In this document: piece after piece, positions 18,401-26,560 of the stretch
Layout of the letters: every line of letters starts with the position of its first letter
Position numbering within the stretch: the first letter of the stretch is position 1
NCBI GenBank assembly: GCA_003054655.1
Contig: QAYZ01000016.1
Span: 806,001-870,000 of the forward strand
Source of the DNA: Spartobacteria bacterium LR76
GTDB lineage: Bacteria; Verrucomicrobiota; Verrucomicrobiia; Chthoniobacterales; Terrimicrobiaceae
Reading direction: 5' to 3'
DNA: 64,000 nt
Position numbers and translations under genes: made by a program
The notes under the pieces: model-generated
Databases searched by the model: none
What the model saw: only the letters and a program-made list of their open reading frames with translations
What the model was told of the DNA's origin: nothing

Positions 18401-18529
18401 AAGTCCCTGCAGAACCAGCAGTTCAACCGCGCCCGCAGCACGTACGAGCAGTTGGTCAAAGATTACCCAAACAGCCAGTACGCGCCCAAGGCTCAGGAGC
18501 GTCTCACCGCTCTCGGTCCGAAGCAATGA
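15407..18529 (+). CDS. Very large periplasmic TPR-repeat protein
   Basis: A 1040-residue protein with a signal peptide (MIRVLPILLTAAVLFF, cleavage near PLQAQ) and then tetratricopeptide repeats almost throughout. Recognisable units include YSTGDYKAASAAYEKLIKDYP near the N-terminus and repeated ...KYP/DYP endings of second helices. No enzyme motif or transmembrane segment is seen after the signal. Long TPR solenoids in the periplasm act as protein-interaction scaffolds, for example in envelope assembly or gliding machinery; the partner is unknown. The ATG at 15407 is chosen because it begins the signal peptide. Its stop overlaps the nth start (ATGA), an odd coupling of an envelope scaffold to a DNA repair gene. 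Confidence 0.85.
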   Translation: MIRVLPILLTAAVLFFGVAAPLQAQSPGAAQANSAAYDIYSTGDYKAASAAYEKLIKDYPTDLVIPTAQIQLAFTYYFLARFDDALAILDKAVKGPPLPAELKQVVDSFIPQILSAKAAAMPMNDPKRVTTFNDAIKKFTDFINAYPQAPDLESAIYGRAIAEYQIQKYDDVVKDLELNIQKFPNSSTIPTSKNLLAIAYATQGSIELNNPSGDRAKAFGLYQKAITLLRSIIDNKKDVALINEANFQLGEILFNQAAFSPEADRAALYQQALDAYRAVAPKDAIVALQQAKIKDFPSRRLEAIKARDQAKLKLLEKENERELKKLAELQGKPDQVASALAKMGEIFFGQQQLNAARVVFQHVDPFLTTDDDKMRALYFTTMTYALQGVTDKAVAGYNEFQSKYKADPVADNLPVTIGNMYLAQNNLPEAIKYFNESLTLYPKGRFVGISVVSKAAAEARTGKYAEAEATFKDYLSKNPPPEVGVIALSGLAGVYKDTQKWDDAIKSYQEVRSKYPNTPQADEASYWIAIGTQQKGDNAGAIPLLDEYVKAHPKTVFAPLALYTKAAAQLAVGQKEEGIATMAQVAADYPDSQPAPFSYFIRAQLRAQEAKNDEVVALMKAFIEKYPKDDKVYNAYETIAQIQTNAGQTDDALATYREYVAKYPDNPQAALALVKVATMQRMKAEGLGRYGALNEQERALWKIYIDGSIAASEELIKKYPDSPAVPETLQNLLRIQRTMLTAELKKAPEVEQYFEALAENAPNANAKSKIQFALANYVSESDKAKALEIMNAAYNPDVVYAPQDLDVYGLALIDAKKLDQATAVFQKIAKDYPTPAGTQPQAALPQIQEAQAISLFGLGRVAQAGGDAAKAGQFFEQLKLLYGWSPKVLEANYGIAVAFKDQGKLDEAQNLLRGVIAGQQATAELRANATLLTGYILVERAKAETDPKKKSDLLGSAIDTFSKIGDYFEGVPVAAAEGLWMAGQLLEQQAAGITDPKQKSLQNQQFNRARSTYEQLVKDYPNSQYAPKAQERLTALGPKQ

Positions 18530-19179
18530 CCCGCGCGGCTGCCCGCGCTCAACACCTCACGCAGCGGCTTCCGGATATTTATCCGGACGCCCACTGCGAG
18601 CTGGACTACCGCACTCCGCTGGAACTGCTCGTAGCCACCATCCTCTCCGCCCAATGCACGGACAAACGGGTGAACATCGTCACGAAAGACCTGTTCGCCC
18701 GTTGTGAGACCGCGAAGGATTTCGCTGAAATTTCGCAGGAGGATCTTGAGGCCATCGTCCGCTCGACCGGATTCTATCGCAATAAGGCAAAGAACATCCG
18801 CGCCATGGCCGCCGTGCTCGTGGAGAAGTACGATGGAGAAGTTCCCCGTACCCTGGAAGAACTCGCCGCCCTCCCCGGCGTAGGCCGCAAAACGGCGAAT
18901 GTCGTACTCGGGAACGCCTTCGGCATCGACGAGGGAGTGGTCGTCGACACCCACGTGACCCGCCTTTCCAACCGCCTCGGCCTCACCCGTCACACCGACG
19001 CCGTGAAGATCGAGCAGGACCTGATGAAGCTCTTCCCGCGTACGGTCTGGACCGTGCTGAGCCACTGGCTCATCTGGCATGGCCGCCGCCGCTGCGTCGC
19101 CCGCAAACCCGACTGCGCCAACTGCGAAATCTACGACCTCTGCCCCACCGGGCCGAAGTTGCTCAAAGATATCGCCTGA
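18526..19179 (+). CDS. nth: Endonuclease III, DNA glycosylase/AP lyase
   Basis: A 217-residue Nth. It removes oxidised pyrimidines and cleaves the abasic site in base excision repair. The helix-hairpin-helix is LPGVGRKTANVV, with catalytic Lys122, and the catalytic Asp141 is in VVDTHVTR. The four cluster cysteines C190, C197, C200 and C206 have the C-x6-C-x2-C-x5-C spacing that binds [4Fe-4S]. Length matches E. coli Nth (211). It overlaps the upstream TPR gene by 4 bases, and a hairpin terminator lies just after the stop. Confidence 0.97.
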   Translation: MTRAAARAQHLTQRLPDIYPDAHCELDYRTPLELLVATILSAQCTDKRVNIVTKDLFARCETAKDFAEISQEDLEAIVRSTGFYRNKAKNIRAMAAVLVEKYDGEVPRTLEELAALPGVGRKTANVVLGNAFGIDEGVVVDTHVTRLSNRLGLTRHTDAVKIEQDLMKLFPRTVWTVLSHWLIWHGRRRCVARKPDCANCEIYDLCPTGPKLLKDIA

Positions 19180-19192
19180 TCCGAAAAGCAAA

Positions 19193-19221
19193 AAGGCGCT
19201 GACCAAACTGGCCAGCGCCTT
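19193..19221. terminator. Bidirectional terminator between nth and argG
   Basis: GGCGCTG at 19195-19201 pairs with CAGCGCC at 19213-19219, extended by AA/TT. It is preceded by an A-rich run and followed by a T-rich run (TTCGATATTTT), so it can terminate both convergent genes. Confidence 0.8.
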
Positions 19222-19244
19222 CGATATTTTAACTGCGGTAACCC

Positions 19245-20516
19245 TTACGCCCCGTGCACCTCGGCGGCCACTTTGAGCCGGAGGGCGTTGAGGTGGATGA
19301 AGCCGGTGGCGTCGTCCTGGTTGTAGGCCTGGGTCGGGTCGGCTTCCATCGTCGCGATGTGCGGATTGTAGAGGCTGACCGGGCTCTTGCGCCCGGCGGC
19401 GATGATGTTGCCCTTGTAGAGCTTCAGGCGCACCGTGCCGGTGACGTTCTTCTGCGACTCGGTGACGAGGGCCTGCAGGGCCTCGCGCTCGGGAGCGAAC
19501 CAGAAGCCGTTGTAAACCAGCGTGCTGTATTTCGGGATGAGCGAATCGCGCAGGTGCATCACCTCGCGGTCCATCGTGAGGGACTCCATCTGGCGATGGG
19601 CAAAGTGCAGGATCGCTCCGCCCGGGGTCTCATAGACGCCGCGGCTCTTCATGCCGACGAAGCGGTTTTCCACCATGTCGACCCGACCGACACCGTGCTG
19701 ACCGCCGAGCTTGTTGAGGACGCGCATGATCCAGAGCGGAGTCAGGCTGGCATCCTGCTCACCGTTATAATTCAGCTCGGCGAGGATTTCCCACAGGCGC
19801 GGATGGGCGAGTCCGGTACAGATGCCATGGTCAAAAACCAGCTCCAGGTACTCCGGAGCATCCGGCGCGTCCTCGGGCGATACGCTGAGCTTGTACATGC
19901 CCTTGTGCTCCGGCGCGCTGGCGTCGAACCACGGGTCTTCCAGGATGCCGCTCTCGTAGCTGATGTGCAGGAGGTTGCGATCCATCGAGTACGGTTTCTT
20001 GGCCGAGGCCTCGACGTTGATGCCGCGATCCGCGCAGTACGCAATCATCTCGGCACGGCCTGGGAATTCGGAACGAAAGCGCTCGTCACGCCATGGGGCG
20101 ATAACCTGGAGGCGCGGAGCCAGGGCGGCGGCAGTGAGTTCAAAGCGAATCTGGTCGTTGCCCTTGCCCGTCGCGCCGTGGGCGATGGCATCGGCCTCTT
20201 CGGCGAGGGCGATTTCCACCATGCGCTTGGCAATGAGGGGACGGGCAATGCTGGTGCCGAGGAAGTATTGTCCCTCGTAAAGCGCTCCGGCCTGGATCAT
20301 CGGAAAGATGAAATCGCGGGCGTATTCCTCCTGGAGATTGTCGACGTAGCAGCGGCTGGCACCCGTGTTGAGGGCCTTTTCCTCGAGGCCGTCGAGTTCC
20401 TCCTCCTGACCGACATCGGCGCAGAACGCAACGACTTCTGCCGAGTAGGTGTCCTTGAGCCAGTTCAAAATTACCGAGGTGTCGAGACCGCCGGAATACG
20501 CGACAACGATTTTCAT
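19245..20516 (-). CDS. argG: Argininosuccinate synthase
   Basis: A synthase of about 423 residues. It condenses citrulline and aspartate with ATP to argininosuccinate, the penultimate step of arginine synthesis. The N-type ATP-binding loop AYSGGLDTS begins at residue 5. Further conserved stretches are [13 protein letters not shown] and the [15 protein letters not shown] region. The ATG giving [10 protein letters not shown] is preferred; another ATG seven codons upstream (20537) has a GGGG stretch before it and cannot be excluded. argH lies about 3 kb away in a different operon, so the two arginine genes are not co-transcribed. Confidence 0.96.
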   Translation of the reverse strand: MKIVVAYSGGLDTSVILNWLKDTYSAEVVAFCADVGQEEELDGLEEKALNTGASRCYVDNLQEEYARDFIFPMIQAGALYEGQYFLGTSIARPLIAKRMVEIALAEEADAIAHGATGKGNDQIRFELTAAALAPRLQVIAPWRDERFRSEFPGRAEMIAYCADRGINVEASAKKPYSMDRNLLHISYESGILEDPWFDASAPEHKGMYKLSVSPEDAPDAPEYLELVFDHGICTGLAHPRLWEILAELNYNGEQDASLTPLWIMRVLNKLGGQHGVGRVDMVENRFVGMKSRGVYETPGGAILHFAHRQMESLTMDREVMHLRDSLIPKYSTLVYNGFWFAPEREALQALVTESQKNVTGTVRLKLYKGNIIAAGRKSPVSLYNPHIATMEADPTQAYNQDDATGFIHLNALRLKVAAEVHGA

Positions 20517-20611
20517 GTGGTCGTGGTGATACAACATCGCCCCGGTGACAATCCAGCCCGACGTTACGAAACCTCAGGCGATTCTCTATTGTCCCTCGCG
20601 CATTTTTCCCC

Positions 20612-21259
20612 ATGATCACGGGCATGGCCGACTTCATCCAAATCGTGATCACCACCTACGCGGCGCTGTTTCCGATCTGCAATCCGCTGGGCAACGCCCC
20701 GATTTTTCTCTCGATCACGGATGGTGAAAAACGCGCCACCCGCGCCGCCCAGGCGCTGAAGGGATCGCTTTACGTGTTCCTCATCCTGGCCGGTTTCTTG
20801 ATCGCCGGCACGTTCATCCTGAGCTTTTTCGGGATCTCGCTTCCCGGTGTGCGCATCGCTGGCGGATTCGTCGTGGCCACGGTCGGCATGAATCTCCTGC
20901 GCTCGGCGCATCACCAGACCCAGCAGCCGGATGAAAAGAGCGAGGCGGAGGACAAACCCGACATTTCATTCACCCCCCTCGCCCTCCCGCTCATCGCTGG
21001 GCCTGGTGCCATCGCCGTGGTCATGACCCGCAGCACGGAAAACCCTCACCTCCTGTCCATGGCGACGCTGGCCGCGCTGACCGGCATCCTCCTGCTCAGC
21101 CTGACGTGCTGGATTGTCCTCCGCGAGGCCGACAAGGTCCTGTCCGTCCTGGGCGTCAACGGCGCAAATGCTCTGACCAAGATCATGGCCTTCCTCCTGC
21201 TCTGCATCGGCGTGCAGCTCATCATCGACGGCATCAGGCCTGTTTTCGGCCTCCACTGA
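20612..21259 (+). CDS. MarC-family integral membrane protein
   Basis: A 215-residue protein with about six hydrophobic segments, the MarC/UPF0056 signature NPLGNAPIFLSIT near residue 25, and LALPLIAGPGAIAVVMT in the second half. The loop between helices three and four is acidic (QQPDEKSEAEDKPD). MarC was once linked to multiple antibiotic resistance, but its transport role is unproven. An internal ATG at 20624 (MADFIQ) is an alternative start. Its stop overlaps the start of the following TSUP gene (TGATG), so the two membrane proteins are translationally coupled. Confidence 0.9.
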   Translation: MITGMADFIQIVITTYAALFPICNPLGNAPIFLSITDGEKRATRAAQALKGSLYVFLILAGFLIAGTFILSFFGISLPGVRIAGGFVVATVGMNLLRSAHHQTQQPDEKSEAEDKPDISFTPLALPLIAGPGAIAVVMTRSTENPHLLSMATLAALTGILLLSLTCWIVLREADKVLSVLGVNGANALTKIMAFLLLCIGVQLIIDGIRPVFGLH

Positions 21260-22008
21260 TGTCTTTTCCAAATATCGGGGCTGAAGCCTGGACCCTCGCG
21301 CTGATCGCGGCGCTCTGCATCGGTCTGGCCAAGGGTGGATTTGGCGGCCTCGGCATGATTGCCGTTCTGCTCATGGCCCAGGTATTGCCCGCACGGGAAT
21401 CCACCGGCGCGATTCTGCCGATGCTCATCACGGCAGACATTTTTGCCGTAAAAGCCTACCACCAGCACGCCGACCGGCGGTTGGTCTTGCGTCTCCTCTG
21501 GCCTGCGCTGGCGGGTATCGTCTGCGGATGGCTCCTCATGCCGCTCATCCCGGCGCACGTCTTTGGCCGCGTCATCGGCTGGCTCACGCTCGGCCTCATC
21601 ATCCTGGTATTGCTCCAAAAGTACGGCGGCAACATGCTGAAATTCGCCGCCGAGCACCCGGGCTTTGCCTGGCCCTTTGGCTGGCTGGCGGGGGTCACTA
21701 CGATGCTGGCCAACGCCGCCGGCCCTGTGATGACGATCTACCTGCTCGCCTGCAAGCTGCCCAAGATGGAATTCGTCGGCACCGCCGCATGGTTTTTCCT
21801 CACGGTCAATCTCGTGAAGGTTCCCTTCAGCACCTCGCTGGGACTCATCAATGGAAGCAGCCTCACTCTCAACCTGATCCTCGCCCCGCTCGTCATCGGC
21901 GGTGTCTTTGCCGGGCGCTGGATGATCAGAAGGGTGAATCAACAGGTCTTTGAGTGGCTGATGATTCTCTTTTCCCTCGCCGGAGCCGTCCGGCTGATCC
22001 TGAAGTAA
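21259..22008 (+). CDS. TauE/SafE (TSUP) family exporter
   Basis: A 249-residue permease starting MSFPNIGAEAW, with seven to eight predicted transmembrane helices and the family's GLAKGGFGGLGMIAV near the N-terminus and AGVTTMLANAAGPVMTIYLL in the second half. TSUP proteins export sulfite, sulfoacetate or other organic anions, or take up related substrates; none can be assigned here. The frame is open further upstream, but that part runs over marC in another frame, and the TGATG overlap fixes the likely start. Confidence 0.88.
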   Translation: MSFPNIGAEAWTLALIAALCIGLAKGGFGGLGMIAVLLMAQVLPARESTGAILPMLITADIFAVKAYHQHADRRLVLRLLWPALAGIVCGWLLMPLIPAHVFGRVIGWLTLGLIILVLLQKYGGNMLKFAAEHPGFAWPFGWLAGVTTMLANAAGPVMTIYLLACKLPKMEFVGTAAWFFLTVNLVKVPFSTSLGLINGSSLTLNLILAPLVIGGVFAGRWMIRRVNQQVFEWLMILFSLAGAVRLILK

Positions 22009-22029
22009 ATCGCAGATCCTTCGCGAACG

Positions 22030-22836
22030 CTATTCGCCTTCCAGGCTCATGCGCTTCACCCGCTCCTTCTCATACCTGATCCGCTCGCGGCGATCGAGAT
22101 ACCAGGCGATCCAGATGCAGCCCTCGTAGAGCAGATACATCGGCCCGCCCATCAGGAGGAGGGTAAACACATCCGACGTCGGCGTGATGACCGCCGCGAA
22201 AAAGAAAATGACGATGACGGCAAAGGCACGGGTGCGGTTCAGAACGCGGTAATCAAGGATGCCAAGCTTCACCAGCAGCAACACGGCCAGCGGCAGTTCG
22301 AAGGCGAGGCCGAAGGAAATCACAAACTGCGACACGAAGGAAAAATACTCCCGCACGCTCCATTGCGGTTGCCAGTGCAGGTCCTTGGAGTAGTTGAAGA
22401 AGTAATTCAGGGTCGGAGGCAATACCGCCCAGTAGGCAAACGCCACCCCGAGGAGAAAGAGCCCCAGGGCCGCCCCTGCGGCGGGATAGAGCATGCGCCG
22501 CTCCGTCGCCGTCAGCGCCGGAACGATGAACTCGGCCAGGAAAAGCACGAGAAACGGAAAGGACAGGATGAGACCCGCGTAAAAGGAAAGTTCGATCGCG
22601 ATGGAAAGCGGATCGCTGACGCCGAGATTCACGAGCGACCGCGTCGCATCCACGGAAAGGAGCGGGTGCATGATGACCGAGATCAACTGCTCCTGAAAAA
22701 CAAACGACCCGCCCATCATCAGGACCAGGACGACGATCATCTTGATCAGCATCCGGCGCAGATCCTCGAGGTGCTCGAGAAACGGCTTCGGCTCGTCGTT
22801 GATCTCGCGAAAGTCGAAAAACTTGCGCCAGTTCAT
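22030..22836 (-). CDS. tatC: Twin-arginine translocase subunit TatC
   Basis: A 268-residue TatC with six transmembrane segments; it binds twin-arginine signal peptides and forms the core of the Tat export channel. The conserved N-terminal cytoplasmic motif FLEHLEDLRRMLIK and the first-loop region after helix one are present, and a charged tail ends the protein. No tatA or tatB is adjacent, so they must be encoded elsewhere. Its start overlaps the nudix stop by 4 bases, as the last gene of fur-argH-nudix-tatC. Confidence 0.95.
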   Translation of the reverse strand: MNWRKFFDFREINDEPKPFLEHLEDLRRMLIKMIVVLVLMMGGSFVFQEQLISVIMHPLLSVDATRSLVNLGVSDPLSIAIELSFYAGLILSFPFLVLFLAEFIVPALTATERRMLYPAAGAALGLFLLGVAFAYWAVLPPTLNYFFNYSKDLHWQPQWSVREYFSFVSQFVISFGLAFELPLAVLLLVKLGILDYRVLNRTRAFAVIVIFFFAAVITPTSDVFTLLLMGGPMYLLYEGCIWIAWYLDRRERIRYEKERVKRMSLEGE

Positions 22837-23399
22837 ACCAGCAGGCCACGAGCCGTCAGCCGGGCGAAGACAGACAGGGTGTTCGCGTCAAAAATCTCTC
22901 CAGTCGCCACCATCTGCCTCAACTCATCCGCCGAAAAGGCGCGAACTTCAAGGATCGCTTCGAGTTCGTCCGGCGATGCGCCCTTTTCATGCGGCACCAC
23001 ATCCGTGGCCAGAAAGAGAAAAGCGCGTTCATCGGTGAATCCCGCGGAGGAATAAAAAAAGTCCAGAGGGATCAACTCGCCGGTACAGTGCAGGCCGGTC
23101 TCCTCGATCAGCTCGCGAAAAGCCGTGGCGCGGATCGACTCCTCGGTAATCTCCCCCTCCACCTGCCCGGCGGGAAACTCCCACATGGCGCGCTGAATGG
23201 GAATCCGCTCCTGACGGATCAGAATATAGCGCCCTTCGGGTGTACGCGGAGCGACCACGGCAGCAGTCGGGCGGCGTGCGACGGTCCACTCGATCCCGTC
23301 GGGCCGGGTCGGCGTGGCAACGATCTCCTGCCAGACTGGCACGTAGGGAGACGGGCAGATGCGCTCCCGCTTCAGTGTCTTCCAGCCGGAGTCCGCCAT
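22833..23399 (-). CDS. Nudix hydrolase, ADP-ribose pyrophosphatase-like
   Basis: A 188-residue Nudix protein. The core RELIEETGL of the Nudix box, which supplies the metal-binding Glu residues, is intact and is preceded by PAGQVEGEITEES. The spacing between the first Gly and the first Glu is one shorter than the consensus (G-x5-E-x7-REUxEExGU). The layout, with a beta-rich N-terminal part (TVARRPTAAVVAPRT), matches the ADP-ribose/NDP-sugar hydrolase group. It starts five bases after the argH stop and overlaps tatC, so it is part of the same operon. Confidence 0.87.
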   Translation of the reverse strand: MADSGWKTLKRERICPSPYVPVWQEIVATPTRPDGIEWTVARRPTAAVVAPRTPEGRYILIRQERIPIQRAMWEFPAGQVEGEITEESIRATAFRELIEETGLHCTGELIPLDFFYSSAGFTDERAFLFLATDVVPHEKGASPDELEAILEVRAFSADELRQMVATGEIFDANTLSVFARLTARGLLV

Positions 23400-23404
23400 C
23401 GCTT

Positions 23405-24772
23405 CTAGGCCAGCACGGCGGCCCAGTGAGCCAGGCGGCGGGAAAGATTCTCCGGGGACGGAGCACCGGTTGCCTTGCGAGCTGCGAGGCCGGTTTGCAC
23501 GCTGAAAGTTTCAGCCACCACCTGCGCGGTCAGCACCTCGCTGGCGGCAAAGTAATCCTCCTCGGGCAGCTTGTGCAACCCGACTCCCCGCTCGGCAGCC
23601 AATGCCACCAGCTTGCCCACGATCTCGTGCGCCTGGCGGAAAGGCACCCCGCCCAGCACGAGGCGGTCAGCCAGATCGGTCGCCAGGAGGTTCGGGTCTT
23701 TCGTCGCCTCTGCCGTCACGGCGACGCGGAAGCTCGCCGCTTCCATCATCTCGGCAAAGATCGCGAGGGCGGCCTTGGCGGTATCAACAGAATCAAAAAT
23801 CGCCTCCTTGTCCTCCTGCATGTCGCGATTGTACGTAAGCGGCAGCCCCTTCATCGTGGTGAGGAGCGAAATGAGATTGCCGTACAGGCGTCCCGTCTTG
23901 CCACGGGTCAACTCCGCGATATCGGGATTCTTTTTCTGCGGCATCAGGCTCGAGCCCGTCGTGTGACGGTCGCTCAGCTCGATAAATCCAAACTCCGCCG
24001 AGGCCCAGAGAATCACGTCCTCACTGAGACGCGACAGATGCATACCGAGGATCGCCAGGGCGGAAAGCAGCTCTAGCGCGTAGTCGCGATCGGAAACCGC
24101 ATCCATGCTATTCTGCGTCACCCCGGAAAAGCCCAGTTCCCTGGCCACGGCCTCGCGGTCGAGAATGATCGTCGATCCGGCGATCGCGCCAGACCCAAGC
24201 GGCATCTGGTCGAGACGAGTCAATACATCCCCCAGCCTTCCATGATCGCGCTCCGCCATCTCGACATAGGCCAGCAGATGATGGCCGACGAGCACCGGCT
24301 GGGCGCGCTGAAGGTGGGTATAGCCCGGCATCACCGCATCCTCGTGACGGGCGGCAAGCCCGACGAGCGACCGCTGGAAACCACGCACCAGCCCGCGGAT
24401 TCCCTCGATCTCGTCACGGAGATAGAGGCGAAGGTCGAGCGCCACCTGGTCGTTGCGGCTGCGCGCCGTATGGAGCTTGGCCCCCGCCGCGCCGATGCGC
24501 TTCGTCAGCTCGGCCTCGATGTTCATGTGCACGTCCTCGAGGTCGATATCGAAGACAAACTCTCCCTCGGAGATTTCCTTCTCGATCTGGCGCAGGCCAG
24601 CCTCGATCTGCCCAAACTCACCGGGCGTCAGGATGCCCGCAGCAGTCAATGCACGGGCGTGGGCAATACTCCCGCGGATATCATGGCGATATAACCGAGC
24701 GTCGAACGATACAGATTCCCCGTAGGATTTGAGCAGACTCGACTGAGCCTGCTTGAAGCGGCCTTTCCACAT
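23405..24772 (-). CDS. argH: Argininosuccinate lyase
   Basis: A 455-residue lyase of the fumarase/aspartase superfamily, splitting argininosuccinate into arginine and fumarate. The superfamily signature TGSSLMPQKKNPD is present with its catalytic Ser loop. The N-terminus MWKGRFKQAQ and the region HTARSRNDQVALDLRLY are also typical. It follows the fur-type gene by 13 bases and precedes the Nudix gene by 5. The grouping of a metal regulator with an arginine gene is unusual and may reflect shared transcription only. Confidence 0.97.
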   Translation of the reverse strand: MWKGRFKQAQSSLLKSYGESVSFDARLYRHDIRGSIAHARALTAAGILTPGEFGQIEAGLRQIEKEISEGEFVFDIDLEDVHMNIEAELTKRIGAAGAKLHTARSRNDQVALDLRLYLRDEIEGIRGLVRGFQRSLVGLAARHEDAVMPGYTHLQRAQPVLVGHHLLAYVEMAERDHGRLGDVLTRLDQMPLGSGAIAGSTIILDREAVARELGFSGVTQNSMDAVSDRDYALELLSALAILGMHLSRLSEDVILWASAEFGFIELSDRHTTGSSLMPQKKNPDIAELTRGKTGRLYGNLISLLTTMKGLPLTYNRDMQEDKEAIFDSVDTAKAALAIFAEMMEAASFRVAVTAEATKDPNLLATDLADRLVLGGVPFRQAHEIVGKLVALAAERGVGLHKLPEEDYFAASEVLTAQVVAETFSVQTGLAARKATGAPSPENLSRRLAHWAAVLA

Positions 24773-24785
24773 GGCTGAAATGAAT

Positions 24786-25268
24786 TTAGGAGGCTTTGTC
24801 CTTCTGATGACGACAAGAGCCGTGAATCTTGAGTTCGTCGCAATGCCCCTCGATCTTCACTGCCTTCGACGCGGGCGAAAACCCGAGCCGGCGCGTGATG
24901 CAATTTTCCAGCAACTCCATGTTGGTGTCCTCAAACTCGATGATTTTATTGCAGTCCACGCAGATCAGGTGGTTGTGGGTCGGATGCTCGACGAAATTCG
25001 GATCGTACACCGTGACCTCCCCGCCGAGATCGAGCTCGCGAAGGAATCCGCTCTCCACCAGCAGCGGCAATGTCCGGTAAACTGTCGCACGGGAAACGGA
25101 TTTCTCAATCTGGCGCGCTTTTTCCAACAGCTCCTCCGCGGAAAAATGATCCTTCGTGGAAAAAGCAGCGGAAATAATGGCCTCCCGCTGGATCGTGCGA
25201 CGCAATCCCCGGGTGCCCAAAAAATCCATCAGGCTGCCACGCACGCGTTCTAGAGTTTCACAATCCAT
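24786..25268 (-). CDS. Fur-family metal-dependent repressor
   Basis: A 160-residue Fur/PerR-type regulator. The winged helix occupies residues 1-90, with the recognition region SRATVYRTLPLLVESGFL. The dimerisation domain contains HNHLICVDCNKIIEF, whose CxxC and His residues hold structural zinc or regulatory metal. A further Cys occurs in HGSCRHQK, so the second CxxC of PerR/Zur types is incomplete. This leans toward Fur, but the metal cannot be settled by sequence. It leads an operon with argH, nudix and tatC. The upstream AT-rich stretch (AATTATCTG, near 25280) could hold its own operator. Confidence 0.88.
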   Translation of the reverse strand: MDCETLERVRGSLMDFLGTRGLRRTIQREAIISAAFSTKDHFSAEELLEKARQIEKSVSRATVYRTLPLLVESGFLRELDLGGEVTVYDPNFVEHPTHNHLICVDCNKIIEFEDTNMELLENCITRRLGFSPASKAVKIEGHCDELKIHGSCRHQKDKAS

Positions 25269-25560
25269 TGAAATTCAGAGTAATTATCTGTCGGCGGCAG
25301 GTCAAGCCACCGCCGAGGAGCAGACTGGCCCGGAAAAGAAAAGTGCCAGAGAACTACGGCAAAGAGGAGCAAAATACCGTTGCTGCATTCCTGCCCTGGC
25401 GGGGTTCTTCCGTCCGCAGTCCATAGTCTCTGGCGATGAAGAACGTACCGATTAAAGAACTGGACGCAAACCCAAAGATTTGCCAAAGTAATTGCCTCTT
25501 GCTCATTGGGCTAACCCCTGCTAGCAAGAACCCTGCTGCCAAAATCGCCTCCAGTTAACT
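25269..25560. other. 292-base divergent intergenic region
   Basis: The gap between the fur-type gene and the coiled-coil gene, transcribed in opposite directions. It should contain both promoters. I see no clear hairpin terminator, tRNA or strong promoter match. A 40-codon frame at 25436-25558, ending two bases before the next start, is possible but weakly supported. Confidence 0.5.
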
Positions 25561-26343
25561 ATGGGAAAAATCCTGCTGTTCGCCTCCTTCGTGTTCGTCG
25601 TCGCTTCCGGAGTCCTCGGATTCCTGAACAAAACCAAACTCGACGCCGCTCGAGAATCGCTCGCCTCGGTTGAGTCAAAATCCACTCAAGCCCAACAGGC
25701 CATCGCTGCTGCCAAAAAAGATCTGAACGATGCCAATACGAGCCTCGCCACGGTCAAGGCCGAACGCGATCAGGCCACCAGCCAGGCCACCTCGCTCCAG
25801 AGCGACGTGGAAAAGGCCAAGGCCGAGGTCGCCTCGCTGACCACCCAGAAGACCGCTGCCGAAAGCCAGGTCGCCCAGCTTCAAGCGGACGTTCAGTCCA
25901 AGCAGCAGGAACTCGAGACCCTTCGCAATGCCCAGCAGACCCCGGCCGCCCAGGGTCCCTCGCAGGAGCAGCTCGCCATCCAGAAGGAGCAGGAAACACT
26001 TATCGCCCAGCTCCAGCAGAAGGTCGACAACCAGACGGCTGAACTGAGCAAGTACCGTCAGGCTGATGATGATCGCAAGCAGGGCCTCATGCGTCCCGGC
26101 ACCGAGGGCAAAATCCTCGCCGTCAATCCCGCCTGGAACTTCGTGGTTCTCAGCCTCGGTGACAAGAATGGCGTGGTAAACAACGCAGAACTGCTCATCA
26201 AGCGCGGTCGTCAGCTCATCGGCAAGGTTCGTGTGACCTCCGTCGAACCCTCGACCTCCATCGCCGACATCGTTTCGAACAGCGTTCCCCAGGGAGTTGT
26301 CATCAACCCCGGCGACCGCGTGATCTACCAGTCCGCCGAATAA
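25561..26343 (+). CDS. Membrane-anchored coiled-coil protein
   Basis: A 260-residue protein with an N-terminal hydrophobic anchor (ILLFASFVFVVASGVLGFL), then a long Ala/Gln/Lys-rich coiled coil covering roughly residues 28-170, and a small beta-rich domain from residue 180 (EGKILAVNPAWNFVVLSLG ... NPGDRVIYQSAE). The C-terminal domain resembles small beta-barrel modules of the kind found in rod-shape or adhesion proteins such as MreC, but this is only a shape resemblance. No enzyme motif is seen. It leads a unit with a small lipoprotein 20 bases on, suggesting an envelope role. I do not recognise a named family. Confidence 0.75.
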   Translation: MGKILLFASFVFVVASGVLGFLNKTKLDAARESLASVESKSTQAQQAIAAAKKDLNDANTSLATVKAERDQATSQATSLQSDVEKAKAEVASLTTQKTAAESQVAQLQADVQSKQQELETLRNAQQTPAAQGPSQEQLAIQKEQETLIAQLQQKVDNQTAELSKYRQADDDRKQGLMRPGTEGKILAVNPAWNFVVLSLGDKNGVVNNAELLIKRGRQLIGKVRVTSVEPSTSIADIVSNSVPQGVVINPGDRVIYQSAE

Positions 26344-26362
26344 GGACTCCTCTCGAGCGCTC

Positions 26363-26548
26363 ATGCTGCATCGTATTTTCGCCTTCCTCAGTGCCGTCGC
26401 CATCGCGGCGGCCATCTCAGGTTGCGCTCCGATGAGCGACGAGGATCGCACCGCCCAGGAAGCTGGCGGAACGGTTCCTTGGAACAAGCCCCAGAGCTGG
26501 GAAGGCGGTGGTGCCCTCGGCTCTCAGATGCAGCAGTTCAACCACTAG
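26363..26548 (+). CDS. Small lipoprotein
   Basis: A 61-residue protein with a signal peptide and the lipobox AISGC (Cys at residue 21), so it is predicted to be lipidated and membrane-anchored. The mature part is about 40 residues, rich in Gln, Gly and Trp (VPWNKPQSWEGGG). No family is recognised. It follows the coiled-coil gene by 20 bases and precedes the GT9 gene by 13, so all three probably share a transcript. A role with the coiled-coil protein is plausible, but no direct evidence exists. Confidence 0.75.
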   Translation: MLHRIFAFLSAVAIAAAISGCAPMSDEDRTAQEAGGTVPWNKPQSWEGGGALGSQMQQFNH

Positions 26549-26560
26549 CTCTCCGGCCTC

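Noticed and set aside
25436-25558. 40-codon frame just before the coiled-coil gene (MKNVPIKELDANPKIC start)
   Set aside because: No ribosome binding site, no recognised motif and a position that overlaps the expected promoter; possible leader peptide but not supportable.
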